Counted from the first letter of the stretch, positions 1-12,112 are shown. The stretch: DNA of 64,000 nucleotides from Phytophthora colocasiae (GCA_018806915.1 JAGKQI010000031.1:1240001-1304000); one strand, 5' to 3'. A program made the numbers and translations. Notes: generated from the sequence alone by a model not told the origin.

Positions 1-3000
1 ATACGTCTCACCTGTGAGACTTTTCCCCATGAACAAGTAATCCCAGTGGATTAATTCGTTCCGGTTGTTCGGCGTGCATTGCTTCTCCCAATAGCCGCGG
101 TTGTGGGGGTCCACCTTGCGTACTGGCACAATGGAGGCATCTCCCCACGAAAAACTCAATATCCTTCTCCATATCCGTCCAGACAAACTCTGCTCCAATC
201 TTAGCTAGTGTAGTAGATACTCCGCGATGTCCAGAGATGCCAAAATGCCCCACTGTTACACATACTCGCATCTGTAATTCCACAGCTTCATCGGGGATCC
301 AGATTCTCCCTTCTGTATCTTTCCACAACTCACTGCCAATCGATCAGAGCCATACCACTTGGTGGGTCGGAGGCGTCCTGAGCGGCAACGATCTCCATAG
401 TTGTCGGCCAGACAAAGTACCATCGAGTTGTGGCGACAGTGGCAGATTCACTTGTCGTATAGCGCACACCGTCTTAAAAGATGAGCCCCACCTTGACAGT
501 AGGTCAGCCCACACGTTTTCCTCGCCCGAGATGTCGTGGATGTCGTACTTGTACGCCATCAACAGCATAGCCCAGCGATGGGTTTGTCAGCTGTATACCT
601 CGGCACAGCTTTCGAAACACTGTGAGGATCGAAAATGTACCGCAAGTTGCGGTGATCTGTATACAAAGCGAAACCATCGTGCCTGTGCAACAAGTAATCG
701 GCCCGACGACACGTCTCAACAACATACGCCTCCTTTTCCACAATTGCCCACCGCTTTGCTGAGCTCGAGAAAGTTCCACTCACCATGAGTAATGGCTCGT
801 GATCCTGCTCGCTGAGTGGCCTATCTGCAGTATCTGGTGAAATCTGGGTAATAACTGCACCCCAATGGTGGTCACTAGCATCCGTATACACGGACAGACG
901 CTTTGCCGGATCTGGATGAGCTAGTTGTAGCGTATTCTTCAATGCTTCCTTGCATTGCTCCAAACATTCCAGCTCTGTGTCTCCCCATCCAGCATCGGCG
1001 AGCAGCACCTTCCTAACTTGGTTCTTCTTTCGGCTTCCAGCCTGCTCGTACACCTTTCCATAAATTTGTGAGAGGACCCACCAGCTTATTGAAAGCTGGT
1101 AGATGGAATACGCATCCAGTTCAGCGCACAGACAAATTGCTGTAATTTGACCAGTAGTAGGAGGTGGAAGGTTTGCCAGTGCCGTCACTCTCGCTGGATC
1201 ATGGCGAACACCATCACCTGACACAATACGGCCACACCAAAGTGCCTCGCGCATGTAAAAGGAACACTTCTTAGGGTTTAACTTGAGCCCCTTCTCCTTG
1301 CAAATGGTCAACACCCGTTTCAGCAAACGCAACAACCCTTCATCGGTGTCGTTGTAGCCGAGGAGGTCATCAATCCAAATGAGCAGTCCTTTGTTGAATA
1401 CTTCGGAAAACATCTCTTGTACTGTTGATTGCACGTAAGCTACACTGTTGGTGCCTCCCATAAGCACCCTAGTCGGCGTGATCACCCCCTCCTCTGTTAG
1501 AATGGAGTAAATCTCTTGACACCAAATGGCCATGGCGAACTGCCAAAAGCCTTTGAAAAAGTCCAACGAAAAATATTTGGATGATCCTCGGAGTCTATCA
1601 AACACGACCTCCAAAATAGGCATAGGCCAGACAAACTGCTCAACGCACCCGTTCGGACCTCGTACATCCACTGTCATCCTGTGTGCGTTAACTTCCGGCT
1701 TGTTCACCACGTGTGAACCCGAGCACCACCGACTCTTTGGGTTGCGATAGCAAAATCCAGCGGCAATGAGTGCATCGATGTGTGTCTTGAGAAATTCACG
1801 ATGCGCTTGAGAGTATCTCCGAGCTCTACACCGTACTGGTACAGCACCAGGTTTGAGGGTTACTTCCATAGGAGGCATATCCACCGGTGGATCTCGACCA
1901 ATAAACAAACGAAACACGTCAATAAGCTGCATCAAGATGCTCCGTAGTTCCTCCACAAATTCAGGTGTTGCTCCTAGACAACGTGCTTCTTCGACTTTCT
2001 CAAGCAAAATACCTCTAATCTGCTCACGCTCAGTATCCATGTCTTCAGTGAAAATAGGAAAACAAGCCTGGTCTTCATTCTCCAATAAAGCATGTTCTTC
2101 TTCGGATGGCTCCATGTTCTCCACGTCACCAGAGTATGCTAAAACACTAGCTAAGCCGCTCGAAATATCATCATCCACGTCGCTCATATCCCACACTGGT
2201 TGTATCTGCTGAGCCGCAGCTAGAAGTTTATCCGAGCTATACCCCAGTTTCACCATGATCAATCGAGATAGCAATAAATCCCCAACACCGGAGGAAGACG
2301 TTTGTTCTGTCACCCAACAGACTACATTTTTCAACACGAGTGGATTCTCCCGGTGTTGTAAACCGCAGATCCAACTTGATCTTACTCTTTACAGCCACCG
2401 GTTTTCTCCAATACCAGTCACCCCCGACTTTTCCGGTAGTTTTTGCTGGGCAATCCATTTTCCACTCATTTTCAGCTTCTTCAGCAACTTTGTTGTTACT
2501 ACAGAGACCTCCGCTGCACTGTCAGGTGTAATCGACGTCTTAATCGTATCCATTACGACACACGGTATCGCCGGCGAAGGTACAGTATCTCCCTTGTTCG
2601 TTTCTGCAGTTGTTGCTAATACGGGCTTCAATACTTTCCTGCCAGTGCTTTTTTCATAAAGCTCTTTCGCTTCAGCAGGTCCGCGATATCCGGACATTGA
2701 AACACTCCATGGGTTCGATCTCCACATTTGAAACAAGTACGGTCACTCCTTGTATTCTTTCCTTCAGTCTCCACTTTGTCTTTGCGTTGTGGCACCAATT
2801 TTCTGACGGCTGTCCATTGGTACTGCGCGGTTTTCCGCCAGTTTGTTGTGAACCCTGTTTTTGCTGGTGTTTCCCTGAAATTGCTTGATCTCGGTCTGCT
2901 TTCGACCCGGTTTTCCTTGCTGCCCATTCCAAATGTGCGCTTCAAACCTCATAAATCCTCCAGCTCCGCACGAACCCATTTCAAGAACGATTGAATATTA

Positions 3001-4100
3001 GACTTGGTCCCTTTATGGATTTGCCGTTCGAGCTGGTCTCTTACCGCAGCCTTGAATGCAGGAGGTCTCAACGCGTCCACCAGGTAGCCTATCACCTTCT
3101 TAGGTTCGATGTGCACCACGTCCTCCATATTCAATTTGTCCACGATCTCGTAGAAGTCCGCCATCAGGCGCGACAGACGTGACTCAGCGTCTTGCAGATC
3201 CACATCCATACAGAGTTTCTTCACTTCTCGATCAAGTGTTTTATAAGCTGTATTGTCTGGCATCCGCGCGGATAGGAAGTAGTCTCGCCACTCAGCTTCT
3301 GTGACATCCTTCTCTTGCTTGAAAAGCTCTGAATTCACAAATCCGAACTAAAGTGCCTTGTTCGATACAAGAACTTAACGGCATCACAAAAACTTTTGCT
3401 TGTGTCCCTTGATTAAGCGCCTTGATGCGCCTGGAGTAGATGGCATAACTATCCATGAAGTCACGTTTCTCCTTCTTTGAGCTACCGCGATATATAGGAG
3501 GAACGGGCAAGCTATTCCCGCTGCCACAGTGACAGCTGGTGTTCCCGGTGGTCGTTGGTCCCCGTCGGCTCAACACCTTGAGCGAAGGCACCCCATCGGG
3601 CCTGCAAGTGAGGTTGCACTGCCTCTGCCAGGCTCTCAAGGCGCTGGCCCTGCAGTCCGACTGCTTCCTGCGCAGCTCGCAGCAATCGGTATTGTTCCTC
3701 TATATACTTGCGATGTTCTTCCATTTGCCGCTGCATCTCCAGCTGTTGCTCTGACAATGCCGACTGTCGGTCATGCTGAGCCTGTAGATACTCTGACGTT
3801 TGAGCGGCCAGATGGTCCTGTTGGCGTTTTACCTGCCCAAGCTGCTCCGCGGTCCGCTGTTGAACTGCTGCTGAGTGCTGAGCCAGTGCTTCGACTTGGC
3901 GACTTGTGTCTCCACCTTGTACCAACGTTCTCGTAGTGGTTTCTTCCAATCGTAAATATCATGTGGTAACGGGGGGTACACCGGAGTTAACGGGGGGTAC
4001 ACAGCAATTGGCATCTCATGCCCTAAATGAGTCCCCGTAGCCTCCATCACCTCGTCGGCTTCTTCCATACTGGGTGCGACGTCCCAGCTAAAGAATTCTT
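1..4100 (-). mobile_element. Ty3/gypsy retrotransposon, degenerate, internal region (3' end off window)
   Basis: Internal part of a minus-strand chromodomain-type gypsy element, read from 4100 leftwards. In order: coiled-coil Gln/Glu-rich gag segment (3949-3512), gag core (3338-2949), CCHC knuckle CFKCGDRTHGVFQC (about 2830-2700), protease region with DSAAEVS in place of the usual D-S/T-G (about 2560), reverse transcriptase and RNase H (2337-559, with FFKGFWQ, WIDDLLGYN and TDASDHHWG), and the integrase HHCC zinc finger (328-8). The pieces lie in several frames with stops between them, so the element is dead. A 17-bp direct repeat around GTTAACGGGGGGTACAC lies at 3963-4002. The integrase core and the 3' LTR must lie beyond base 1. 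Confidence 0.9.
559..2337 (-). pseudogene. gypsy reverse transcriptase/RNase H fragment
   Basis: 592-codon open frame with the finger-palm region of a Ty3/gypsy reverse transcriptase. The catalytic box reads WIDDLLGYN, that is IDD rather than the commoner Y-x-D-D, a form shared by the other gypsy elements in this window. SLDFFKGFWQF carries the first catalytic Asp and KKCSFYMREALWCG the thumb region. RNase H begins at VYTDASDHHWG and ends near YTDHRNLRYIFD. The frame continues past the RNase H into a shifted tail, and the next piece, with GEENVWADLLSRW, is in another frame (568-344). Not functional on its own. Confidence 0.85.
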
Positions 4101-4319
4101 TGTTCGTTCGTCGCCTTCGTAGTAAATGTAGAAGTGAGTTCATTCATCGTTAGCTAGAGCTAACTACAATATGCATTGTCTTCACGATCAGTCGTCCGTT
4201 GCATCACCGCTGCGTTCGAGGTTTCAAAACGACTTGATGAGAAGTCTCTGAGTACAGCAGTTGCTGGGCAGAATCCCAACAACGTGCTGTACTTGTAGCA
4301 ACCGCTACAACACCCAGTC
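4101..4319 (-). repeat. 5' LTR of the left-edge gypsy element (219 bp)
   Basis: On the plus strand it runs TGTTCGTTCG to ACCGCTACA, on the minus strand TGTAGCGGTTGCTACA to CGAACA, so it has TG..CA ends. It is placed by two facts. Its 3' side abuts AAGAATTCTTTAG, the same leader motif that follows the LTR in two other gypsy elements here. Its other side is where the ABC transporter reading frame breaks. It holds a strong hairpin (minus strand AGTACAGCA.. to ..TGCTGTACT). ACACC at 4320-4324 would be one target-site copy; its partner is outside the window. Confidence 0.75.
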
Positions 4320-6739
4320 TTCCGTCCAGCGATCACATCCATCAACGTCGTCTTTCCAGCACCAGAGGACCCCATGAGAGCTGTGATAGTCCCAGGCAAA
4401 GCGTAACCACTGATTCCCTTCAACAAGTCGATGGTCTCCTTCTTGTCCGTCGGGTCCGGTACAGTATACCACAAATCCTTGAACGCCACCGTCACTGGAA
4501 TGAATGACGGTTTTCCTTCAGCACCTACTGACAGCACCGATTCAGCTGGAGATGGAGAACCTCGAGGTGTTTGAGTTGAAACGTATCCATCGGTAGCTTC
4601 GCCTGTGTCTTCAGCTGTTAGTACGACGTTCTCGGGACTTTCATATCGATGGTATTCCAGAGAAATGAACGATAGGAAGAGGAAGAAGATATAGGCTGCG
4701 ATAGTGTAGGCTATCCCGCACCAAAGCCAATATCTTCCGGTCGGCACCTCGTAGGAGCTGAGTGAGAACTCGCCCATTGTTTTCCCATACGTGGCACAGT
4801 AGTCGACTCCTTCATACACACACTTATCAAAGCGAGCTTCAGTGTACTGATTCACAGCGAGTGCTCGAACGCCCCAGCCTAGCGGGTTGATCCAATAAAC
4901 CCAGATCAAATAGTCCGGTATCTGGTCTTTCGTGATGGTAAAACCGGCGAAAAGCACGAATAGCACAATTGAGGCACTGGCAACCGGGTTGGCCACGTTG
5001 ATATTGGGCGAGACAGATGCCAGGAAGAAGAAGAAAACTCCAAACGAGACATTGATGAGACACAGAACCACCAAGAAGATGATGAAACTCCAGAACGCGC
5101 TCACGAAGCCGCACATCCAGTAGACGATGGAGCCGAACACCACTGTCTCCAATATGATAGGAGGTCCTTGAGTGGCAGCGCTGGAGATCACATACGATGC
5201 TGTTCGGAAGAAATTGGATCCTCTCTGCTTGTAGAACACTTCCCGAGCAGCCATAATGGTCGGAACTTGGGAAAACTGGCTCATAGATAGGTTCAATACC
5301 GATTCGAAGATGATCCCCATGGTCAATTGGGCATCGGATGCGTCGAACTGGTAGTACACACTGGAGCACAATAAAGCCATGACTGAAGTAGTGATTACAC
5401 GCCCAACCAAAGCCGTCATATCCCTCTTCGTGACCGCCACTTGTCGCTTCATCAACAGTGCCGTACTGGCCCAAATACCATGGGAAAACTCCGGTCGCTT
5501 TCCCATATGCATCAACATGTCTGCAATAAGGCTGTGGTGTACTGGACTCGCGAGGTTTTCCAAAGTATTTTCGAAAATACTCGAAGCTTCAAACGCTTGA
5601 GCGAGTTCAAGTGATGTACGAGGAGCAGATCCATCCACCCTGACTTCGTACTCGAACTGGTTGTTGGTGCCGAGATCCAACAGGAAATCGGCAACGTCAC
5701 GGCGTGGAGGACACTTGAATCCCAGTTTCTCGAAGTAGCTCAGTACTTCCGTGGTTGGTCCGTGGTAGATGAGTCTCCCGGCGTTCATGATCATCACGTC
5801 GTCAAAGAGACTGAATACCTCAGGCGACGGCTGCAGAAGGGAAATGACCACCGTCTTACGGAACTTCTTGGCCAGACTCCGCTGCGTCGTGATGATGTCG
5901 AAGGTTGCAGCGCTGTCCAAACCTGTACTGATCTCGTCCATGAGCATCACGTACTTGTCACCGAACGCCATTTCGCCAGTCGTCACACGTTTCCGCTCTC
6001 CGCCAGACACTCCACGCAGCATGGCGTCGCCAACAATAGTGTTTTGGCAGTTCTCCAGTCCGAGCTGTTGGATAACTACACCTGGGTAGTTTTCACTCAA
6101 GATCTGGTCTGATTGGAGAGCTTCTTCATTCTCCTCGGTAGTGCCGTGCACGAAACCGTTCACACTAGAAGAGAAGCCACCCCCAAAGGTAGAATGTGCG
6201 AACTCCAGCGTCTCCTTCACAGTCAGTCCAGGGTAGTGCTTGTCACGTTGAGGCACGTATGACACAAGTTGCGGCAGGCGGTTACCCAATTCGGAAGCTA
6301 AAGTGCCGTTGTACGTCACTTCTCCTTCGATGGAGACGTTCTTGGTCTTGGGGAATCGTCCACTCAACAGCTTCATCAAGGCCGATTTGCCCGACCCAGG
6401 TTGACCCAGTACAAGCGTGATCGTGCCGGGTTTTAATACTCCACTCACCCCCTGCAAGACCTTCTTCTTGGCTATTGCTTTCTTGGATATCAGACCTCGA
6501 ATACTCTTCATGGTCTCATTGGCAAGGGTGGGAAGCTCGATCTTGGCCCCGTTTTCGCTTGGATTAACCGCGATGTCAGCTGAGATGGAAACGTTCTTGA
6601 AACGAACTTCCATCTGTGGAAGAGGCCGACCGAGCGCTCGTTCCATACGGGGAGCCATGTCTTCGTACACTTCCTGGGGCTGTTGCATCGAAAGTGGTTT
6701 GGCGTACATGGATTCAGCAGCGTTCTCGTCCAGTTTCAT
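4320..6739 (-). pseudogene. PDR/ABCG full-size ABC transporter, cut by retrotransposon
   Basis: N-terminal half of a pleiotropic-drug-resistance type ABC transporter, a plasma-membrane exporter family with NBD-TMD-NBD-TMD order. NBD1 has Walker A GQPGSGKS, signature VSGGERKR and Walker B VMLMDEISTG. TMD1 is hydrophobic with several membrane segments, followed by a linker. NBD2 stops just after Walker A GSSGAGKTT and DVIAGRKTG, where a gypsy LTR begins; the frame then reads into the LTR and stops at 4160. About one third of a typical 1,300-residue protein is missing and should lie left of base 1. The start was set at the Met of MKLDENAAES (6739); an in-frame upstream ATG at 6793 gives 18 more residues but overlaps an initiator-like TTCATTTTGAGC. 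Donor and acceptor are in the same orientation. Confidence 0.85.
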
Positions 6740-6987
6740 GTACGTCGTTGGTAGTGCTTGTCGCTGGTAGAGCTCAAAATGAATTGTGAACATTCAGAAG
6801 TCGGAGCTGGGCGAGGAGTTTATCGCCACTACCGTAGTATTGTACAACATGTAGCCTATTACCTGTGAGAAGAAAGGTTTATTGTCCCTGTTGGTTGCAA
6901 TGCAACGGCATGCAACTTGGATGCCGTTTCTTGGATAGGCTGTCCAGTGTTTATTAGTCGCGGGCGATTATGGCAGTGTTGAGGTTG

Positions 6988-6992
6988 CATCG
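6988..6992. repeat. target-site duplication CATCG, left copy
   Basis: CATCG lies directly left of the left copia LTR and again directly right of the right LTR at 12326-12330. A perfect 5-bp duplication defines the insertion and the LTR ends. Confidence 0.9.
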
Positions 6993-7146
6993 ACTTGCGA
7001 GCTAGGGGGCAAAAGAAGTTATATTATCGATTAGACTTTCTCAACTGTAGTGTACCCCTTTTGTAACCCTGGTTACATCTGCATATCTGTGCCGAAGAGT
7101 AGCAGCATCTTTACTGGCGTGAGACTATTCTCTTCTATCTGCAAGT
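6993..7146 (-). repeat. copia 3' LTR (154 bp)
   Basis: Plus strand ACTTGCGAGC to CTGCAAGT. It appears identical base for base to 12172-12325, pointing to a young insertion. Ends are ACTTGC/GCAAGT, inverted repeats, rather than strict TG..CA; TGC..GCA lies two bases in. The purine-rich AGGTGGGGC immediately inside it on the minus strand (7147-7155) is the polypurine tract. Confidence 0.92.
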
Positions 7147-7171
7147 GCCCCACCTGATGCTTCTCGTAGGC

Positions 7172-10100
7172 TTATGTCTCTTCATGCATTGGCATGACTC
7201 GTAATGTATCTCTGTGTTTCTCGAAAGTTACCCTCGGTAACGACTTTGTGAACATATCTGCAACATTGTCTGCACTTGCAATTTTCTTCACTTCAATTTC
7301 GTGTTGCTCTTGCTTCTCACGAATAAAGTGGTGTCTGATATCTATATGCTTTGTTCGTGAATGAAATTCTGGGTTCTTTGCAATTTTCAATGCACTAGCA
7401 TTGTCCACATAGACATCAGTCGTCTCTGGCTGCTTCTTCAGCAGTTCTCTGCTCATCATTCTCAAATGTATAATCTCTTGTACTAACATGCTCAATGAGA
7501 TGTACTCTGCCTCAGTGGTGTGCAAAGCCACAGTCTTTTCTGCTTGACTGCACCACAACACTAAGCTTTCACCGAGCATCGTCACATACCCTGCAATCGA
7601 ATGTCGATCGGGATGGCTAGCAAAATCTGCGTCACTAAACGCTATCATCTTTAGCTGCAAGGGGCTACCAATGTGTTTGGTTCCGCCAAGCACTAATCCA
7701 TAGTCTTTTGTCTGTTTCAAATACCTCATGATAGTCTTTACTGCTCGCCACTGAGCGATTCCTGGGTTCGCTAAGAACTGACTGCATTCCCTTACTGCGA
7801 ATGCTATATCTGGCCGTGTCCCGAGCATTAGATACATCAGGGAGCCTACGGCAGCTCTGTACGGCTTTCCTTTCATGAGTTCTACCTCATCTCGATCACT
7901 TGCGCACAACTCTTTTGTTAATAGTAGCTCTGGCTTACTAGGAATCCGTACCCCATTACACGTGCTCATGCCAAATTTTTCTAGCAACTTCTCCGTGTAC
8001 TTCCTTTGTGAGATTCTAATCTCTCTTTTGCTTCTGTCTCTCTGAATTTCCCAGCCCAGAATATAGTGAACAGGACCAAGGTCTTTCATCTTGAAGCGTG
8101 ATTCAAGCATCTTCTTAAATTCATTCACTGTATCTGATGTGGGTGCAAACAATAGCAGATCGTCCACATAGATAGCAATGAAGCAAGGTGCTCCTTTCAC
8201 AAACTTCACTCCCACACATGCCTCTGTCTGCAGCATGGTGAATCCGTTCTTCTCTAACCACTCTCTCAAAACTCTGTACCACACTCGTGGAGCTTGCTTA
8301 AGTCCATAGAGTGATTTCTTCAGTCTACAAACATGATCCGGCTTTCTGGGATCTGAAAAACCTTCTGGCTGCTCCATGAATACAGTGACATCTAGTTCAC
8401 CGTTCAAGAACGCTGTTGTTACGTCCATCTGATGGACCTCATAGTCTTGTACAGCAGCGAATCCAAGCAAGAACCGCAGCGATTCGAATCGAACAACTGG
8501 AGCAAATACCTCTAGGTAGTCAACCCCGTACTCTTGCAAATAGCCTTTAATCACTAACCGAGCTTTGTACCTCTCGATTGATCCATTTGCTCGATACTTG
8601 ACACGAAACACCCATCTACTCCTCAGTATTTTCATCCCTGGTGTTCGCGGAACGAGCTCCGTCAAATTCTCCATGAGGGAGTCGTATTCTCCTTGCGCTG
8701 CTTGTTTCCACTGCATAAACTCACCAGATGCCATTGCTTCTTCCAATGTTGCTGGCTCTTCAATCACTCTTGCAGACATCACTACTACTTCAGCATGCCA
8801 CTTATTCATGACACTCTTCACAAAGTCCTTTCGAGCTCTCTCATCACTTGACTCTATCTCTTTTGTCATTAAGACAAAGTCATTCATCCACCTTGGTGGC
8901 TTACTCTGACGTCCACTGCGAGTGACTGTCGGCTCAATGTGAGTTCTCACACTATCACTATCTTCTTCCTCTTTAAATACCTCTCTTAATCCTTTTCTCT
9001 TTCGTTTGATCGTGTCTTCTGTCTTTCTACTCGATTCTGAACGAGCTGCTGTCATTGTGTTAGGCTTCAGGTGGCTTTGACCAAACACCTGCTCGGATGC
9101 TTCGTGCTGCACTACACGATCAACTGCTACAGGTACTGATCTCTCATCCTCAGACCTTGCACGCTTCTTCAGCGGCATGTCTGGATGCTCGTCAGATTCT
9201 GTAGTACTTCCAATAGCCCCACCTCTTCTAGGAACCCCGGCACTCGGGCGTTTAGAGAGTATACTTCCTCTCTCTCGATGCTTAGCTGGTTTTGGATCGA
9301 TCCGCACTATACTTTCCACATTGATCGGACGTGGAATCTCCAAGCGATCTTGGTCTTCTACACCAATTCCAAGTAATCTGCAGCCAGTGTCTGTCATAGA
9401 GTCGGCTTGGCTATCGACAATATACTGCACACCGTCACCAAGTTCAATGTCTCCGTCAGTGTCTTTCACCTCGCTGGAATGGTCACCAGGAGCGTGCTGT
9501 ACACTGCTGCTGTCACCACTGTTCTCAATTGGCAGCAAATAGTTGTAGAGGTGGGCAATTGCTTCATGGTCATCAAAGCTTTCTCCTAGAGAATCTCCTG
9601 CACGTCTCTCCTGCTGTTGTCTTTGCTTTCGCTCACGAATGAGCTTTTTGTTCTTCTTTGCTTGCTCAATGGAGGGCAACTTCGGAAAACGACTTTCGTC
9701 AAACAGAACAGTGTAGCTGTACACCGGCTTCAACGTCTCGCAGTCCAAAAGTTTGTAGCCTCTTCGATCTCTTGGATATCCCACAAAGATCATCTTCCTG
9801 GCGCGCTTTTCCAATTTCTTTCTCTTGTCGCTCTCCAGGAATACATACGCAAGACAACCAAACACACGAAGGTGCTTTAGTGGAGGACTACTTCCAAACC
9901 ACATCTTGTAGGGAGATTCCGCCTTGTTTGCTCGAGCTGGTAGCAAATTCACACAGTACGCACTCGTGACGGCAGCTTCACCCCACATTTGCTCTGGCAA
10001 ATTTCCTTCGAACAGCACACAACGTATTCTCTCTGCAATGGTCCTTATCATCCGCTCTGCAATACCGTTATGCTCAGGAGTTTTCTTCACTGTCAACGTG

Positions 10101-12112
10101 CAATCCATTCCCAGCTCTTTCTCACAGATGTCTTTCAGCTTCACAAATTCTTTTGCTGAATCCATGTTGAGGCACTTCATCTTCATATTCTTCTGTCGCT
10201 CAACATTCAGTCGGTACTGTCGAAATATCTCATAGATCTCCTTTCTTTCATGCATGACAAACACGCTTACAAAGCGGCTAGCTTCGTCAACAAACACACA
10301 GAAGTAGCGACAACCGGAGTATGAGGGTGTTTGATACGGCCCCCAAGTATCTGAGTGTGCTTTTTCACCGATCTGCCACTCCCTCTCTGTTCGTCTGACC
10401 CGATCCTTGAAAGACTTACGCGTCATCTTGCTCTCGATGCACGCCTCGCACTCTCTACGCTCAAGTGCCTTAACACTGATAACTCCAGTCTGTTCCATTT
10501 CGTCACGCATGATCATTTCAAACGCATTTCGACCTGGATGTCCAAGCCGCTTGTGCCACAAAAGAATCTCACTCTTTACATCCGCACTGGCGGCTGCACA
10601 AATTGCAGTTGGCCATTCTTCTTGAATTGTGTTCAATCTCAAAATGTACAACTTGCTCGCTGGAGACAAGTTTGCGTGCACAACTCCACCATCACCGGCA
10701 ATTACCGTAGCATAGGCTGGATTATCAAAGTGCACGGCTAAGTGGTCTGTACCACGCATTGCAACTTGCATTCGGACTGAAAACAGGTTGAATTGGATCG
10801 TCGGAACATAGTATACGTTCCGGAGCCACAACGTCTTCTTCCCTTGATTTGTATCCACTGTGACTCTCTTGTCTCCAATACCCATGACTTGTAGCTCATG
10901 CTTACCACCGACTTCTACTGCGGCTGAAATCGGACAGTAATTAACAAGAGAATCCTTCGAGTACGTCATGTGTCGTGTGGCTGCTGAATCCAGAATCCAA
11001 TCGTTGCTCTTTGTCTTCATTCCGTAGCACCTAGCATCAATTGCCATAATTGCTGACTCCGAGCTTGATCTCGAGCTATCGTCTCTTGACATCATGGCTT
11101 TCTCGCCATTGTCACGCTTTCGATACTTCCGCGAATCACTACGAGAATAGCGACCATCCTTGTCCTTGCCATCTCTACTTCTCTTTCTGTCCCCGTCTCG
11201 TTTTCGGTCTCTATCTCGCTCGCGATCTCTGTCTTGTCTTCGAGTTGGATCTCGATCATCATCGTGAAAGTCACGTCGTGATCTGCATGGCAGTGGATGT
11301 CTCCACCCGTGATCCTGCTTCTCACGATAAATTCTGCAGTCACGGATATAGTGTCCTCGCATATGGCAGTGAAGACATTTCTTTTCTTCCTTGTCTTTTG
11401 TACTTTGACTCTTGTCACTTCCACGGTTTTTACCTTTCGACACCAATGCTGACTCACTTTGATGCTTGGCGTCTGAGTCCTGCCCTTGTAACTGTTCTTG
11501 TATCTCAATTTCCAAGTACGAACTCTCCAGCAGCTCCACAAGCTTATCAAACTCAAGCTCTGTGCTCTCTGCTAAAGAATGTACTAGATACGGGCGTAAA
11601 ATGTTCTCAAACTTGTCATTTAGTACCATCACTAAGATGTAAGGCTTCAAAGAGTCTTGTAAAGGCAAACCCATGTTCTCAAGCTTCGTGAAGCCCTGCT
11701 TCAGCTCCTCGATAAACACTAGTAAGTTCTTTCCCTTCTCGTACTTCATCTCCATAACTGCACGGAGCTGGTGCACTAGTGATAACTTCGTCGCACCTAC
11801 GAACATCTTCCTCAGCCGTTCAAGTACCCCAAATGGCGTAGACTCATCTTCCACTGTCTTGGAAAGATCTGGCGACAACGTCTTGTCAATCTTCCAGCGT
11901 GCGTCCTTCCTGCGCTTCATGTGAACCTTGTACTCATCCGGCTGTTCGTCTTGTGACGGTACATCTTCAGGCTTTGTGCAGAAGTCTTCCCATAGGCCTT
12001 TAGCATTCAACTTGAGCTTCAGACGGCTATACCAGCCATTGAAGTCGCTGCTCTGATCTTCCAGTACAGGAACTGCATAGCCTCTCTGTCTGGCTTTCTT
12101 CTCTTCCGACAT
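7172..12112 (-). CDS. Ty1/copia Gag-Pol polyprotein, intact
   Basis: Single uninterrupted 1,646-codon frame. Order: gag (UBN2-like, roughly 1-210), CCHC knuckle CLHCHMRGHYIRDC, Arg/Asp/Ser-rich basic stretch, aspartic protease with WILDSAATRHMT, GAG-pre-integrase with LLWHKRLGHPG and the CxxC pair, integrase DDE core (HSDTWGPY, NMDSAKEF, PEHNGIAERM), reverse transcriptase (DVTTAFLNGEL, YVDDLLLF) and RNase H (FSDADFASH, TTEAEYISL, TKHIDIRHH). Integrase before reverse transcriptase is diagnostic for copia. There is no gag/pol frameshift, so Gag excess must come from another mechanism. All catalytic residues looked for are present and LTRs are identical, so the element could still be active. Confidence 0.95.
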   Translation of the reverse strand: MSEEKKARQRGYAVPVLEDQSSDFNGWYSRLKLKLNAKGLWEDFCTKPEDVPSQDEQPDEYKVHMKRRKDARWKIDKTLSPDLSKTVEDESTPFGVLERLRKMFVGATKLSLVHQLRAVMEMKYEKGKNLLVFIEELKQGFTKLENMGLPLQDSLKPYILVMVLNDKFENILRPYLVHSLAESTELEFDKLVELLESSYLEIEIQEQLQGQDSDAKHQSESALVSKGKNRGSDKSQSTKDKEEKKCLHCHMRGHYIRDCRIYREKQDHGWRHPLPCRSRRDFHDDDRDPTRRQDRDRERDRDRKRDGDRKRSRDGKDKDGRYSRSDSRKYRKRDNGEKAMMSRDDSSRSSSESAIMAIDARCYGMKTKSNDWILDSAATRHMTYSKDSLVNYCPISAAVEVGGKHELQVMGIGDKRVTVDTNQGKKTLWLRNVYYVPTIQFNLFSVRMQVAMRGTDHLAVHFDNPAYATVIAGDGGVVHANLSPASKLYILRLNTIQEEWPTAICAAASADVKSEILLWHKRLGHPGRNAFEMIMRDEMEQTGVISVKALERRECEACIESKMTRKSFKDRVRRTEREWQIGEKAHSDTWGPYQTPSYSGCRYFCVFVDEASRFVSVFVMHERKEIYEIFRQYRLNVERQKNMKMKCLNMDSAKEFVKLKDICEKELGMDCTLTVKKTPEHNGIAERMIRTIAERIRCVLFEGNLPEQMWGEAAVTSAYCVNLLPARANKAESPYKMWFGSSPPLKHLRVFGCLAYVFLESDKRKKLEKRARKMIFVGYPRDRRGYKLLDCETLKPVYSYTVLFDESRFPKLPSIEQAKKNKKLIRERKQRQQQERRAGDSLGESFDDHEAIAHLYNYLLPIENSGDSSSVQHAPGDHSSEVKDTDGDIELGDGVQYIVDSQADSMTDTGCRLLGIGVEDQDRLEIPRPINVESIVRIDPKPAKHRERGSILSKRPSAGVPRRGGAIGSTTESDEHPDMPLKKRARSEDERSVPVAVDRVVQHEASEQVFGQSHLKPNTMTAARSESSRKTEDTIKRKRKGLREVFKEEEDSDSVRTHIEPTVTRSGRQSKPPRWMNDFVLMTKEIESSDERARKDFVKSVMNKWHAEVVVMSARVIEEPATLEEAMASGEFMQWKQAAQGEYDSLMENLTELVPRTPGMKILRSRWVFRVKYRANGSIERYKARLVIKGYLQEYGVDYLEVFAPVVRFESLRFLLGFAAVQDYEVHQMDVTTAFLNGELDVTVFMEQPEGFSDPRKPDHVCRLKKSLYGLKQAPRVWYRVLREWLEKNGFTMLQTEACVGVKFVKGAPCFIAIYVDDLLLFAPTSDTVNEFKKMLESRFKMKDLGPVHYILGWEIQRDRSKREIRISQRKYTEKLLEKFGMSTCNGVRIPSKPELLLTKELCASDRDEVELMKGKPYRAAVGSLMYLMLGTRPDIAFAVRECSQFLANPGIAQWRAVKTIMRYLKQTKDYGLVLGGTKHIGSPLQLKMIAFSDADFASHPDRHSIAGYVTMLGESLVLWCSQAEKTVALHTTEAEYISLSMLVQEIIHLRMMSRELLKKQPETTDVYVDNASALKIAKNPEFHSRTKHIDIRHHFIREKQEQHEIEVKKIASADNVADMFTKSLPRVTFEKHRDTLRVMPMHEET

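Noticed and set aside
4839..5474. 211-codon minus ORF inside the ABC transporter
   Set aside because: Shadow of the TMD1 coding region in another frame.
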